DNA from: CAWDMN01 sp963803155
Lineage (GTDB): Bacteria > Acidobacteriota > Terriglobia > Versatilivoradales > Versatilivoraceae
Reading direction: 5' to 3'
NCBI GenBank assembly: GCA_963803155.1
Contig: CAWDMN010000034.1
Span: 186,001-250,000 of the forward strand
Length of the DNA: 64,000 nucleotides
Part shown: positions 43,489-52,899 of the stretch, one piece after another
Position numbering within the stretch: position 1 is the first letter of the stretch
How the letters are laid out: every line of letters starts with the position of its first letter
The notes under the pieces: generated by a model
The model's input: only the letters and a program-made list of their open reading frames with translations
What the model was told of the DNA's origin: nothing
Database searches by the model: none
Position numbers and translations under genes: made by a program

Positions 43489-44397
43489 CTACTGCGGAGT
43501 CTGAGTTGGTTTTTCAGCCTGGTCGTAAAATTTATTCTGCAGTTCCAGCACTTTGGTGTCTCTCTTGACTTCGCCGATCATCTGGGCCAATTGGGCGGAG
43601 GTACTGTCCAAAATCAGCTCTCCCAGTTCGCGGCTGGCCGTGCTGCCATCACCCGCATAATGATTGGGGTATCGGGCGTACCACCAAATTCCGGTATAGG
43701 CATTGTGCAATTCGGAAAGGCGGTTTTGGTCTGCTCCGGATTGAGTCTTGGCTTGATCCAAATGAACCAGTTCCGGACGATGGCTGAGCATGGTGGCAGT
43801 TTCATTTTCATCCGCATGTCCGCCGAAGTCAGTTTTCCTCAATTTTTTGATTTTTTCCGCAACCATGGGATCGGGAGAAGGTTGAAAGAGATATACCGCA
43901 TAGTCTTTCCTGGCGGCCAATTGAGCCTGGCCGAAGTATTGCAGAAAACTGGTGTTTCCCCCATGGCCATTGACTAGAATGATCTTCTTAATGCCGTTGC
44001 GAGCCAATTCGTCGCAAGTCTCTTGGAGAAATTGCCACATGAGCGGCTGACTGTAAGCTATCGTGCCAGGTTGATGTTTAGCTTCGAAGATCTGGCCGAC
44101 GTAATAAGGAGGAAAAACCAAAGTGTATTCCTTGGCAGCCGCTCGCAGAGCGACTTCACGGGAGTCTATCATGTCCGTCCCGAGCGGGAGGTGAGGACCG
44201 TGCTTCTCCAAAATGCCCAGGGCAATCATGCAGGTACCCCCGGATTTTTCGATCGCTTTCAAAAAATCCACGGCCGTCAACTCTTCATACCGGATTGACA
44301 GTTTATTTCCCGTGGTGTTGCTTTGGGCGAACATTCCGACCGTCATCAAGATCAGCCCTAAACCCGGCAGCAGCCCTTGGATCCATCGTGTCTCCAT
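43489..44397 (-). CDS. Exported creatininase-family amidohydrolase
   Basis: 302 residues from ATG 44397, preferred over 44409 because GGAGGGG lies just upstream. Signal peptide (GLLPGLGLILMTVGMFAQ). Creatininase/MftE-like metal-binding motifs: IALGILEKHGPHLPLGTDMI (Glu and His ligands), KIILVNGHGGNTSFLQYF and FGGHADENETATMLSHRP (Asp/Glu ligands). Known members hydrolyse small amides such as creatinine or formamidopyrimidines in the cytoplasm; an exported one is notable and its substrate is unknown. Neighbours are a ThuA protein and, divergently, aconitase. Confidence 0.88.
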   Translation of the reverse strand: METRWIQGLLPGLGLILMTVGMFAQSNTTGNKLSIRYEELTAVDFLKAIEKSGGTCMIALGILEKHGPHLPLGTDMIDSREVALRAAAKEYTLVFPPYYVGQIFEAKHQPGTIAYSQPLMWQFLQETCDELARNGIKKIILVNGHGGNTSFLQYFGQAQLAARKDYAVYLFQPSPDPMVAEKIKKLRKTDFGGHADENETATMLSHRPELVHLDQAKTQSGADQNRLSELHNAYTGIWWYARYPNHYAGDGSTASRELGELILDSTSAQLAQMIGEVKRDTKVLELQNKFYDQAEKPTQTPQ

Positions 44398-44670
44398 TTG
44401 CCCCTCCATGATTTTGTGTGGAACAACCCTATTTTAAAAACTTGCGGATATCATAAACCTAAATGGAGGGTATGATAAACTGAAATAGCAATGGCGAGCT
44501 TTTGGGGATGAGGTCCGCCTAAAGTTCTTACATTTCAATCTTCGCAACTGCTCAGCGCCGCCGTGTGGCGGCCACCCTGCCAAAAGCCCACGGCTTCCGC
44601 CTAAAGCGGACTCACGGTGGCTGCCATTCACGCGAGGATCTGAGCAGTCACCAACTTTCATGGAGTGATC
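44398..44670. other. Divergent intergenic region between the creatininase-family gene and acnA
   Basis: 273 bp. It includes a GC-rich stretch at 44555-44650 with possible pairing (CTGCTCAGCGCC near 44538 with TCTGAGCAG near 44640), then GGAG before the acnA ATG. Promoters in both directions are expected. No gene. Confidence 0.45.
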
Positions 44671-47379
44671 ATGCCGCACAATTTGTTCAATACTCTGCAG
44701 AAATTTTCCTGGGGAACTTCACAAAAAGGATCTTTCTACTCTCTCCCGCAATTGGAAAAAGAAGGCTTAGGGCCAGTCTCGCGCCTTCCCTTCAGCTTGC
44801 GCATCGTGCTGGAGTCAATTTTGCGTAATTACGATGGGATCAGGATTCGTGAAAAAGACGTCCTGAACCTAGTCCGATGGCAGCCCGCGGCAGTCCGGAC
44901 GGAAGAAATTCCCTTTATCGTCTCCCGCATTCTCTTGCAGGACTTCACGGGCGTTCCTTTGCTCGTGGATCTGGCTGCCATGCGCGCGGCGGTTGGGCGG
45001 ATGGGAAAAAGTCCCCAGCTCATCGAACCGTTAGTGCCGGTGGACCTGGTCATCGATCACTCCGTGCAGGTTGATTTTGCCGGTCGTCCTGATGCCCTGG
45101 CGCTCAACATGGAGTGGGAATTTAGACGAAATCATCAGCGATATCAATTCCTCAAGTGGGGCATGCAAGCTTTTGAGACCTTCCGGGTAGTGCCGCCCGG
45201 GATCGGAATTGTGCATCAAGTGAATCTGGAATATCTGGCACGGGTGGTCGGCGGACGGGAGGGAATATTCTTCCCCGACACGTTGGTGGGTACGGATTCG
45301 CACACCACCATGATTAATGGACTGGGGATAGTGGCTTGGGGAGTGGGCGGGATCGAAGCCGAGGCGGGAATGTTGGGCCAACCGGTTTATTTTCTGACAC
45401 CCGACGTCGTGGGGGTGCACCTCAGCGGCAGCCTGCCGGAAGGAGTTACGGCTACCGATGTGGTGCTGCACTGCACGGAGATGTTGCGTAAAGCCAAAGT
45501 AGTGGGGAAATTTGTCGAATATTTTGGCGAAGGAGCCGCCTCTTTGCCGGCCACGGATCGGGCCACCATAGCCAACATGGCGCCTGAATACGGCGCCACC
45601 ATGGGCTTTTTCCCCGTGGATGAGGAGACTTGTTCCTACTTGAAAGCCACTGGCAGAACGGAAGAACAGATCCAGCTGGTGAAATCTTACTTTGAATCCC
45701 AGGGGATGTTCGGCATTCCGCGGGCAGGGGAAGTGGATTACAGCGCTGTCTTGGAATTGGACCTGAGCACGATAACGCCGAGTCTGGCCGGACCCAAAAG
45801 GCCGCAAGACCGTGTGGAACTCTCCGGAGTTGGAAAACGTTTTTTTGATTTGTTCCAGAAACCTCTGTCGGAGGGAGGTTACAACAAGAATGCAGATGAA
45901 TTCTCCCGCCGAATTCCCATCTCAACCAGCGGCAATCCCGCGGAAGGAGCCACCGGCCTGGGCCATGGGGATGTATTGATTGCCGCGATCACCTCATGTA
46001 CTAACACTTCCAACCCCAGCGTGATGCTGGCGGCCGGATTGTTGGCCAAAAAAGCGGTAGAAAGGGGATTGCGAAAAAAGTCTTTCGTGAAAGCTTCACT
46101 GGGGCCCGGATCTCGCGTTGTGACCCAGTACCTGCGGAAAGCTGGTTTGCAGCCTTATCTGGATGAATTGGGCTTTCATCTGGTGGGATATGGCTGCACC
46201 ACTTGCATTGGCAATTCAGGCCCTCTGGACCCCGAGATTGAGAATGTAGTAGTTCAACAGGACTTGGTGGCTGCCAGTGTTTTAAGCGGCAATCGGAATT
46301 TTGAGGCGCGCGTTCACCAGAACATCAAGGCTAATTTTTTGGCCAGCCCTCCTCTGGTGGTGGCTTTTGCCCTGGCTGGCACAGTCAATATTGACCTTAC
46401 CACGCAGCCTCTTGCCGCGGACCCCGAGAATGGGCCGGTCTTTCTGCGCGACATTTGGCCATCGCTGGAGGAAATCCGCGATCTTCTCAAGGTAGCTGCC
46501 GAACCCGAGGATTATCGCTCTCTCTACCGTTCTTTTGCGGATCAGAATCCGCTCTGGAATCGAATCCCCAGTCCGTCCGGAGATCTATATGCATGGGATC
46601 CGGAATCGACTTACATTCAGGATCCCCCCTTTTTCGCGGCGTTTGGCATGGCGGCTGAATCGATCAAAAACATCGTTGGAGCCAGGTCGCTCGCCATATT
46701 TGGAGATTCCGTCACGACGGATCACATCAGTCCCGCGGGTGCGATTAAAAAGAATTCTCCGGCGGGGCAATATTTGCTGGAGAAAGGAGTTGTAGCGGAA
46801 GAATTCAATAGCTATGGTTCTCGGCGGGGGAATGACCGCATCATGACCCGCGGCACTTTCGCCAATGTCCGGATCAAGAACCTGATGTTGCCTGGTGAGG
46901 AAGGAGGTATCACCCTTTATCAGCCGGGGGGAGAGCGGTTAAGCATCTATGAGGCTGCCATGAAATACCAGGAGGCGCAGGTCCCCCTAATGGTGTTTGC
47001 CGGTCAGGAATATGGAACGGGGAGTTCTCGCGATTGGGCGGCCAAAGGCACACGATTGTTGGGCGTTCGGGCCGTGATAGCCCAGAGTTTTGAGCGCATC
47101 CATCGGAGCAATCTGGTTGGCATGGGAGTTTTGCCCTGTCAATTCAAGGAAGGAGTAAACGCCCAGTCCTTGAAATTGGAGGGTTCTGAAGTATTCGATC
47201 TGTCAGGGCTCGGGGTCTCTCTTCAGCCACAACAAGATGTCACATTGATCATCCATCGCAAGACGGGAGAAAAAGAAAAAGTCCCGTTGACTTTGCGGAT
47301 CGACACTCCGATTGAAGTGGAATACTACCGCAACGGCGGAATCTTGCCATATGTCTTACGCCAGTTGTTGGGGAATTGA
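44671..47379 (+). CDS. acnA: Aconitate hydratase A
   Basis: Interconverts citrate and isocitrate in the TCA cycle. About 902 residues from the ATG at 44671 (GGAG 5 nt upstream; a codon pair earlier is also possible), typical of AcnA/IRP1. Motifs: FPDTLVGTDSHTTMINGLG, VGKFVEYFGEGAASLPATDR, the [4Fe-4S] cysteines in AITSCTNTSNPSVMLAAGLL and VGYGCTTCIGNSGPLDPEI, and the C-terminal swivelling domain with FGDSVTTDHISPAGAI and FAGQEYGTGSSRDWAAKGT. Complete and intact. It is monocistronic, convergent with the phosphorylase gene. Confidence 0.98.
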   Translation: MPHNLFNTLQKFSWGTSQKGSFYSLPQLEKEGLGPVSRLPFSLRIVLESILRNYDGIRIREKDVLNLVRWQPAAVRTEEIPFIVSRILLQDFTGVPLLVDLAAMRAAVGRMGKSPQLIEPLVPVDLVIDHSVQVDFAGRPDALALNMEWEFRRNHQRYQFLKWGMQAFETFRVVPPGIGIVHQVNLEYLARVVGGREGIFFPDTLVGTDSHTTMINGLGIVAWGVGGIEAEAGMLGQPVYFLTPDVVGVHLSGSLPEGVTATDVVLHCTEMLRKAKVVGKFVEYFGEGAASLPATDRATIANMAPEYGATMGFFPVDEETCSYLKATGRTEEQIQLVKSYFESQGMFGIPRAGEVDYSAVLELDLSTITPSLAGPKRPQDRVELSGVGKRFFDLFQKPLSEGGYNKNADEFSRRIPISTSGNPAEGATGLGHGDVLIAAITSCTNTSNPSVMLAAGLLAKKAVERGLRKKSFVKASLGPGSRVVTQYLRKAGLQPYLDELGFHLVGYGCTTCIGNSGPLDPEIENVVVQQDLVAASVLSGNRNFEARVHQNIKANFLASPPLVVAFALAGTVNIDLTTQPLAADPENGPVFLRDIWPSLEEIRDLLKVAAEPEDYRSLYRSFADQNPLWNRIPSPSGDLYAWDPESTYIQDPPFFAAFGMAAESIKNIVGARSLAIFGDSVTTDHISPAGAIKKNSPAGQYLLEKGVVAEEFNSYGSRRGNDRIMTRGTFANVRIKNLMLPGEEGGITLYQPGGERLSIYEAAMKYQEAQVPLMVFAGQEYGTGSSRDWAAKGTRLLGVRAVIAQSFERIHRSNLVGMGVLPCQFKEGVNAQSLKLEGSEVFDLSGLGVSLQPQQDVTLIIHRKTGEKEKVPLTLRIDTPIEVEYYRNGGILPYVLRQLLGN

Positions 47380-47386
47380 AGGGCCG

Positions 47387-47414
47387 GGGACCGCATCATG
47401 GCGTGAGCGGTCCC
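47387..47414. terminator. Hairpin between convergent acnA and glucan phosphorylase genes
   Basis: Perfect 8-bp stem GGGACCGC (47387-47394) with GCGGTCCC (47407-47414), just after the acnA stop. It lacks a T-run on either side, so it may be a Rho-dependent or protective hairpin rather than an intrinsic terminator. Confidence 0.45.
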
Positions 47415-47468
47415 GCTGAAAACACTCGGAGCAATGCGGGCAAACCTCAAAAATGAACGATGGAAATT

Positions 47469-50039
47469 CTATACTCCTCCATCGGTCTCCCAGGTTATCA
47501 AGGGAAGTTCAAAGGGGATCAAAGCATCTTCATGGAAAGGCAGGACTCGTATGGAAAATCCCAGAAGTCCACTTTCCCGGCAGGGGATTTCGCCGCGATA
47601 AAGATAGATTCCAGCTCCCAGGCTGTTTTCCAGCTTCATTTTGATGGTCTTCCCCGAACTGAGACGCAGTCCGGGATCCAGCAGTCCATAATAGATTTCA
47701 ACGGACACTTCCTCGGGCAAAATTTCCTTCAAGCTTACCCGAGTAGTAATCTGAATGGCATGGCCCACCTTCACGGTTTCGGTGGCGGTAGATTCCACCT
47801 GGTCTATGCGAATCTGTTCCCAATCTCTCCAAATTTTGGAACGCCATTGCACCAGGTTGCAGGCCCGCCGGGAATTGTCTTCGGTGAGACGCTGATAACG
47901 GGTGGCAGCCGGCAAATAGAAACGTTCCGCATATTCAGCGACCATGCGATTCGTGTTGAAGATCGGGCAGAGTTTCTTCATGGAGCTTTTCATTTTGCTG
48001 GTCCAGCCGCGGGAGACTCCATCGATGGAGCGATCATAGTAGAGCGGCACGACATCGTTTTCCAACAGCGTATAGAGAGCGTTGCTTTCCACTCGGTCTT
48101 GATACTCAAAATCGGAATAATCCTCGCCGGACCCGATGGCCCACCCTACCTCGGACTCATATCCTTCATCCCACCAACCGTCCAGGATCGAGAGGTTCAA
48201 GCCACCGTTGGCCAGCACCTTCATCCCACTTGTTCCACTGGCCTCCAGCGGACGGCGCGGCGTGTTCAGCCAGATGTCGACCCCTTGGACCAGGTACCGG
48301 GCAATCGTGATGTCGTAATCTTCCAAAAAGACCACGCGGCGCCGTATTTCTTCGTCTTGGGCAAAGTGGACGATTTGACGGATGAACTCCTTTCCGGCGT
48401 CATCGCGGGGATGAGCTTTTCCGGCAAAAAGGATCTGCACTGGCTTTTTGGGATTGGTGAGGATTTCCTTCAAGCGCGGCATATTCCTCAGTAGCAGAGT
48501 GGCGCGTTTATAGGTGGCGAATCTTCGGGCGAAGCCAATGGTAAAGTGCTCTGAATTCAAGATGCTTCTTGCCGTAGCCAGTTCCGTTTCCGAGGTCCCG
48601 CGCCTTTTCAACTGGCTCACCAGCCGACGGCGAGCGAAAGCAATCAAGCGCTCCTTGCGCCTTTCGTGAGTTCGCCAAAGCTCCTCGTCAGGAATCTCTT
48701 CAATCCGATTCCATACATCGGTGTTGGAGGGATCTTCCTGCCAGCGGGGCCCCAGATACCGGTCCAGCAAATCCGACATTTCCTGGGAAATCCAGGAAGG
48801 TATGTGTACTCCATTGGTGACGTAACCAAAGGGGATCTCATCGTCCGGGAAGTTGGACCAAACCCGCTTGGCCATTTGGCGGGTGACTTTGCCATGCAGC
48901 CGGCTGACGCCGTTGGCGAAAGAACTATGTTTGCTGGCCAGCACGGCCATGTTGAAAGGTTCGTTGCCGTCTGACGGGACATAACGGCCAAAACCGATCA
49001 GATGTTCAAACTTGAGTCCAAGATTCGACGCATACTCATTGAAATACTTGTGCACCAGCCAGGGCTCAAAGAGGTCAAATCCGGCGGGAACCGGAGTATG
49101 CGTGGTGAAGACATTTCCGGCGCTGGTGGCCTGGCGAGATTCCCGATAGCCCAATCCACCCTTGAGCATATATTGACGGGCCCGCTCCAATGACAGGAAA
49201 GCGGAATGGCCTTCGTTCATATGACAGACTGTAGGATAGATGCCCATGGCGGCAAGCGCCCTGATCCCTCCAATTCCCAGGATGATCTCCTGCTGAATGC
49301 GCATTTCCCGGTCCCCGCCATACAGCGCATCCGTGATGTCCCGATCCGTGGGGGCATTCTCGGGGATATTCGTATCCAGGAGAAAGAGCGGCACACGGCC
49401 AACATCGGCTCGCCAAACTTTGGCATAAATTTTGCGGCCGGGAAAATCGACGTTGACGAGCAAGAATTGTTCTTCGCTATCGTAAACCGGACGGATGGGC
49501 AAATTATAAAAATCGTTTTGCGGATAAATCTCCTGCTGCCAGCCATCCACATTTAAATACTGCCGGAAATATCCCTGCTGATAGAGCAAGCCTACTCCGA
49601 CCAGGGGAAGTCCCAGATCGCTGGTCGATTTCAGATGATCGCCAGCTAAGAGGCCCAGGCCGCCCGCATAAATGGGCAGACACTCGGTAATCCCAAACTC
49701 AGCAGAAAAATAGGCGATAGTAATCCCGTGATACTCCGGGAATTTCCTGGCAAACCAGCCGGGAGTGTTCATGTATTCGATGAAGTTTCGATAGACACGA
49801 TCCAAGTGAGCCAGGAAAGCTTCATCACGGGCAGCTTCCTCCAGACGATCTTGAGGAATCAGACCAAGCATCAGGACGGGATTGTGCCCCGTGCTTTCCC
49901 AAAGATCCCGATCCAGCCGACGGAACAAATTCAGAGTCTCATGGTGCCATGACCAACGCAGATTATAGACCAGTTGAGTCAGGCATTCGATTCGCGCTGG
50001 GAAGCTGGGAATGACGTGAAATGAGTGAACCTTGGGCAT
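47469..50039 (-). CDS. glgP: Alpha-glucan phosphorylase (GT35)
   Basis: 856 residues. Releases glucose-1-phosphate from glycogen or maltodextrin. The N-terminal DUF3417 segment (RIECLTQLVYNLRWSWHHET) marks the shorter, Thermotoga-type phosphorylases. Catalytic core: YFSAEFGITECLPIYAGGLG, LAGDHLKSTSDLGLP, CHMNEGHSAFLSLERA, VTNGVHIPSWIS, FARRFATYKRATLLL and the PLP site EASGTSGMKVLANGGLNLSI with its Lys. GAGGAGAG precedes the ATG. No other glycogen genes are adjacent. Confidence 0.96.
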   Translation of the reverse strand: MPKVHSFHVIPSFPARIECLTQLVYNLRWSWHHETLNLFRRLDRDLWESTGHNPVLMLGLIPQDRLEEAARDEAFLAHLDRVYRNFIEYMNTPGWFARKFPEYHGITIAYFSAEFGITECLPIYAGGLGLLAGDHLKSTSDLGLPLVGVGLLYQQGYFRQYLNVDGWQQEIYPQNDFYNLPIRPVYDSEEQFLLVNVDFPGRKIYAKVWRADVGRVPLFLLDTNIPENAPTDRDITDALYGGDREMRIQQEIILGIGGIRALAAMGIYPTVCHMNEGHSAFLSLERARQYMLKGGLGYRESRQATSAGNVFTTHTPVPAGFDLFEPWLVHKYFNEYASNLGLKFEHLIGFGRYVPSDGNEPFNMAVLASKHSSFANGVSRLHGKVTRQMAKRVWSNFPDDEIPFGYVTNGVHIPSWISQEMSDLLDRYLGPRWQEDPSNTDVWNRIEEIPDEELWRTHERRKERLIAFARRRLVSQLKRRGTSETELATARSILNSEHFTIGFARRFATYKRATLLLRNMPRLKEILTNPKKPVQILFAGKAHPRDDAGKEFIRQIVHFAQDEEIRRRVVFLEDYDITIARYLVQGVDIWLNTPRRPLEASGTSGMKVLANGGLNLSILDGWWDEGYESEVGWAIGSGEDYSDFEYQDRVESNALYTLLENDVVPLYYDRSIDGVSRGWTSKMKSSMKKLCPIFNTNRMVAEYAERFYLPAATRYQRLTEDNSRRACNLVQWRSKIWRDWEQIRIDQVESTATETVKVGHAIQITTRVSLKEILPEEVSVEIYYGLLDPGLRLSSGKTIKMKLENSLGAGIYLYRGEIPCRESGLLGFSIRVLPFHEDALIPFELPLITWETDGGV

Positions 50040-50340
50040 GAATCTCTCTCCTCACTAAAAAAAAGTTCTACTAAAATCACGCGATAAGGCCATGACCGTC
50101 AAAGTAGCCCCATTATACACGGAATGAGATGGGGTGCTCTTCCAAAAAAAATCGTTTGTTCGGATAACAACCATTTTCGATTAGTCGGGGTGAGTTGCGC
50201 TCTTGGCAATTCAATACCAGGGCTCACAAGAGGAGACATCTGAACCGTCATCAACAATTAGAGTCCCCCCTTTGAACCGTTGAAAAAATTCTACTGAATT
50301 CCACGGAGTGAAGGTAGACTGCTTTTTTAAGGAGGCATGA
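50040..50340. other. Divergent intergenic region
   Basis: 301 bp between the phosphorylase and the methyltransferase gene. AT-rich parts around 50045-50160 suit promoters. It ends with AAGGAGG (50329-50335), the ribosome binding site of the next gene. No gene seen. Confidence 0.5.
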
Positions 50341-51075
50341 TTGCCAATCGAGAAGAAAATAACCGGGGGACGGATAGCTGTCTCAAAACTTAACTGCCGT
50401 AATAATGCCATGATCAGTGATGATTTTTTATCTGCAACAAATTCCTTCGGCTCTGTTGGTTCGTTTGTCCAGCCCCAAGATGGATACCGTTTTACTCAGG
50501 ATACAGTTGCTTTGGCGAATTTTATCCGGATTTATCCTCATGAGACTCTATTGGATCTCTGTGCCGGGGTAGCAGCCATCCCCGTTCTAGTTTGGCGTCG
50601 GTGTCCCTTTGCTTATGGCATGGCGGTGGAGATTTTGGAGGAACCCGTCCGCCTGGCCCGGCAAAATCTTCAGTCCGCTAGTCTGGCGGAACATGTCCAA
50701 ATCATACAAGAGGACGTCTGCCAACTCACCCTCCAACATTTCCGCCAGTTTTTTCATGGTAGATTCTGCTCGGGTTTTGATGTCGTTTCGGCTAATCCGC
50801 CGTTCCATAAGCGCCAAAGCGGGAGATTGAATCCCAATATGGATAAGGCCATCGCCCGGCACGAATTGCTCGTCACTCTTCCAGAACTCATCCACACCGC
50901 ACACGGTTGTCTGAAACCAGGGGGCCGTTTTTGCTTGGTTCACCGCGCGGACCGTCGGCGGGATATCCGGGCTGCTCTGGCCGCCCATCAAATGAAAGTG
51001 GTGCGAGAGGAATTCCCAGAAGACGGCCGCCAACGGGTAAAGCTGATATTGCTGGAATCCGCGAAGTCAGCTTAA
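50341..51075 (+). CDS. tRNA1(Val) adenine-N6 methyltransferase-like protein
   Basis: SAM-dependent N6-adenine methyltransferase of the TrmN6/YfiC type. The core FVQPQDGYRFTQDTVALANF, LLDLCAGVAAIPVLVW, IQEDVCQL and VVSANPPFHKRQSGR gives the (N/D)PPF catalytic motif. The C-terminus has HGCLKPGGRFCLVHRADR. A TTG start at 50341 is suggested by the strong AAGGAGG 5 nt upstream; an ATG at 50410 (MISDDFLSATNS) would also keep the domain. In E. coli the enzyme modifies A37 of tRNA1-Val; substrate identity here is inferred from family membership. Confidence 0.85.
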   Translation: MPIEKKITGGRIAVSKLNCRNNAMISDDFLSATNSFGSVGSFVQPQDGYRFTQDTVALANFIRIYPHETLLDLCAGVAAIPVLVWRRCPFAYGMAVEILEEPVRLARQNLQSASLAEHVQIIQEDVCQLTLQHFRQFFHGRFCSGFDVVSANPPFHKRQSGRLNPNMDKAIARHELLVTLPELIHTAHGCLKPGGRFCLVHRADRRRDIRAALAAHQMKVVREEFPEDGRQRVKLILLESAKSA

Positions 51076-51451
51076 TTCATTCGATCGCCATTGCTGGTGG
51101 ATTCAATCAATATGAGAGAAAGATACTCCACTCTGAAAATACGCCTCCATTGGGATCGGAAGGGACAGGCCTCCGGTGCTGTTTTTTTCTGCGATGTAGT
51201 CAAAATTGGCGGATATAAATTTCTAGAAATTCCTATCTATAAAAGGATTCCAATGAGAGTCCAATCGCCACACGGATTATCTTCCTACTGTGCGAAATTT
51301 TCTTGTCTGCAAAAGCTCATGAAAACAGGATAATCCGGCGTGAGAAGACAGAACGGACGGCTTTCCACAAAGACCTCTGGCGGTGGTATTCAGCGTTAAT
51401 TGATCCACTGTTGGAATAAACCTTTCAATTGTGCTTTTGGAGGTGACTATC
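51076..51451. other. Intergenic region before the ThuA gene
   Basis: 376 bp. An 80-codon frame at 51091-51333 has no recognisable features and is not called. The last part contains TGGAGGTGAC, the ribosome binding site of the ThuA gene. Confidence 0.5.
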
Positions 51452-52234
51452 ATGATGAAAAAACCAATTTTGCTGTTCTCAATCCTTGGGTTGATCGCCA
51501 TGATGATGTTTGTTACCACAAATACGAGCTTTGGGCAGAACAAAGTGCCACGATTCAAGGCTCTTGTGATGACGGAAATTGGCGGGCAGCACGGTCCATT
51601 TGTCAATGCCGCGAAAGTGTGGCTTGAAAAGTTGGCTGTGGATAAAGGATTCACCATTGACTACATTGAAAATACAGACAAGATCAATGATACTTTTTTA
51701 GCGGACCATCAAGTATTTATCCAACTGAATTTTCCTCCTTATGCCTGGAATGCCACCGCAATGACCGCTTTTGAAAAGTACATCATGGAGGGCAAAGGTG
51801 GAGGATGGGTCGGCTTTCATCATGCTTCGTTACTCGGCGATTTTGACGGATATAAAATGTGGCCTTGGTTTTCGACCTTTATGGGTGGCATCAAATTCAG
51901 CAACTACATTGCGGAACTTGCCACCGGCACGGTCGTTGTCGAGGATAAGAATCATCCGGCCCTGAAGGGTGTGCCTGTGTCGTTTCAGGTCACAAAGGAT
52001 GAATGGTACACCTATGATAAGAGCCCTCGCCCCAAGGTGCATGTATTGGCGAGAGTAGATGAATCGAGCTATGAATCAAAAATCAAGATGGGCGACCATC
52101 CGGTGGTCTGGACCAATGACCATTATAAAGCGAGGAACATTTACATATTTATGGGTCACCATCCAGATTTATTCAAGAACAACGCTTTTACGACGTTGGT
52201 TCGCAACTCTATTTTTTGGGCGGCTAAGCAATGA
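51452..52234 (+). CDS. Exported ThuA-domain protein
   Basis: 260 residues from the ATG ATG doublet at 51452, preceded by GGAGGTG with 6-nt spacing. Signal peptide (ILLFSILGLIAMMMFVTTNT). ThuA core: FKALVMTEIGGQHGPFVNAA, DHQVFIQLNFPPYAWN, GKGGGWVGFHHASLLGDFDG, HPVVWTNDHYKARNIYIFMG and HHPDLFKNNAFTTLVRNSIF. Single domain, unlike the double ThuA protein at 41689-43194. The GH30 gene follows on the same strand about 665 bp downstream. A role in processing oxidised sugars or glycosides has been proposed for ThuA proteins in sugar loci; not shown here. Confidence 0.88.
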   Translation: MMKKPILLFSILGLIAMMMFVTTNTSFGQNKVPRFKALVMTEIGGQHGPFVNAAKVWLEKLAVDKGFTIDYIENTDKINDTFLADHQVFIQLNFPPYAWNATAMTAFEKYIMEGKGGGWVGFHHASLLGDFDGYKMWPWFSTFMGGIKFSNYIAELATGTVVVEDKNHPALKGVPVSFQVTKDEWYTYDKSPRPKVHVLARVDESSYESKIKMGDHPVVWTNDHYKARNIYIFMGHHPDLFKNNAFTTLVRNSIFWAAKQ

Positions 52235-52899
52235 GGGCATGAATGGAAGGTCTGGCCCCATCAACTTCGTGATTTTCTCCAGGCCGCCTTTCACGGAAAA
52301 GAATGAGAGAAGTTGCTCCTCTGAGCAGCGAAATCAGAATAGCTGATAGAGCCAGATGTACGATTTCCAAATCATACATAAATGATTCTTCTGCTGATTC
52401 CAAGGAGCGTTCAAGCTGAGACTAATGCATCCACAATTAAGGTGTGAAGTGCATACTCATCGCACCTGCCCCCGCTCGCACTTCGACAAGCTCAGTACGA
52501 GCGGGGATTGGAGTGCCGCTCATCCTGAGCTTGTCGAAGGATGAGCGAAATCAGTGGATGGACTCCTTGTTGTTCATCGCAGTAGTGAACTCATCATGAA
52601 AGCTCATTGGAAAGAGAAGGAGCGTCAAGTTTTAGAGGGATTCACATTCCCCCCCCAGTCGCTGAGTTTTGCCCACGGAATTTTGACGCAGGGGAGTGAA
52701 GGCAAAAAGCGCTTGGTCAGGCTGAAAGTGCGCCACAGAGCGAAACTCCAGCCAAGGGGCCTTGCAATGGGTGTTAAATAATTGTGGGTAAAACTCAGCC
52801 CCGGTCGAAGGAAACGGCAGAAGACTAGGGGGAAACATCCATGTGCGGCCAAAAGCTATTGACCTCATTTCGGAGGCCAACAAATTTGAAGGAGCAGAC
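52235..52899. other. Intergenic region with a CTTCGACAAGCTCAG-type inverted repeat
   Basis: 665 bp without a supported gene. At 52480-52545 CTTCGACAAGCTCAGTACGA and, in inverse, CATCCTGAGCTTGTCGAAGG form a hairpin of the kind scattered in many bacterial genomes. GAAGGAG at the end is the ribosome binding site of the GH30 gene. Confidence 0.65.

Noticed and set aside
47460..48494. 344-codon plus-strand frame over the glucan phosphorylase
   Set aside because: Antisense shadow of a gene with intact catalytic motifs.
52480..52545. CTTCGACAAGCTCAG inverted repeat as a novel element
   Set aside because: This hairpin type is widespread in bacterial genomes; recorded only as a repeat.
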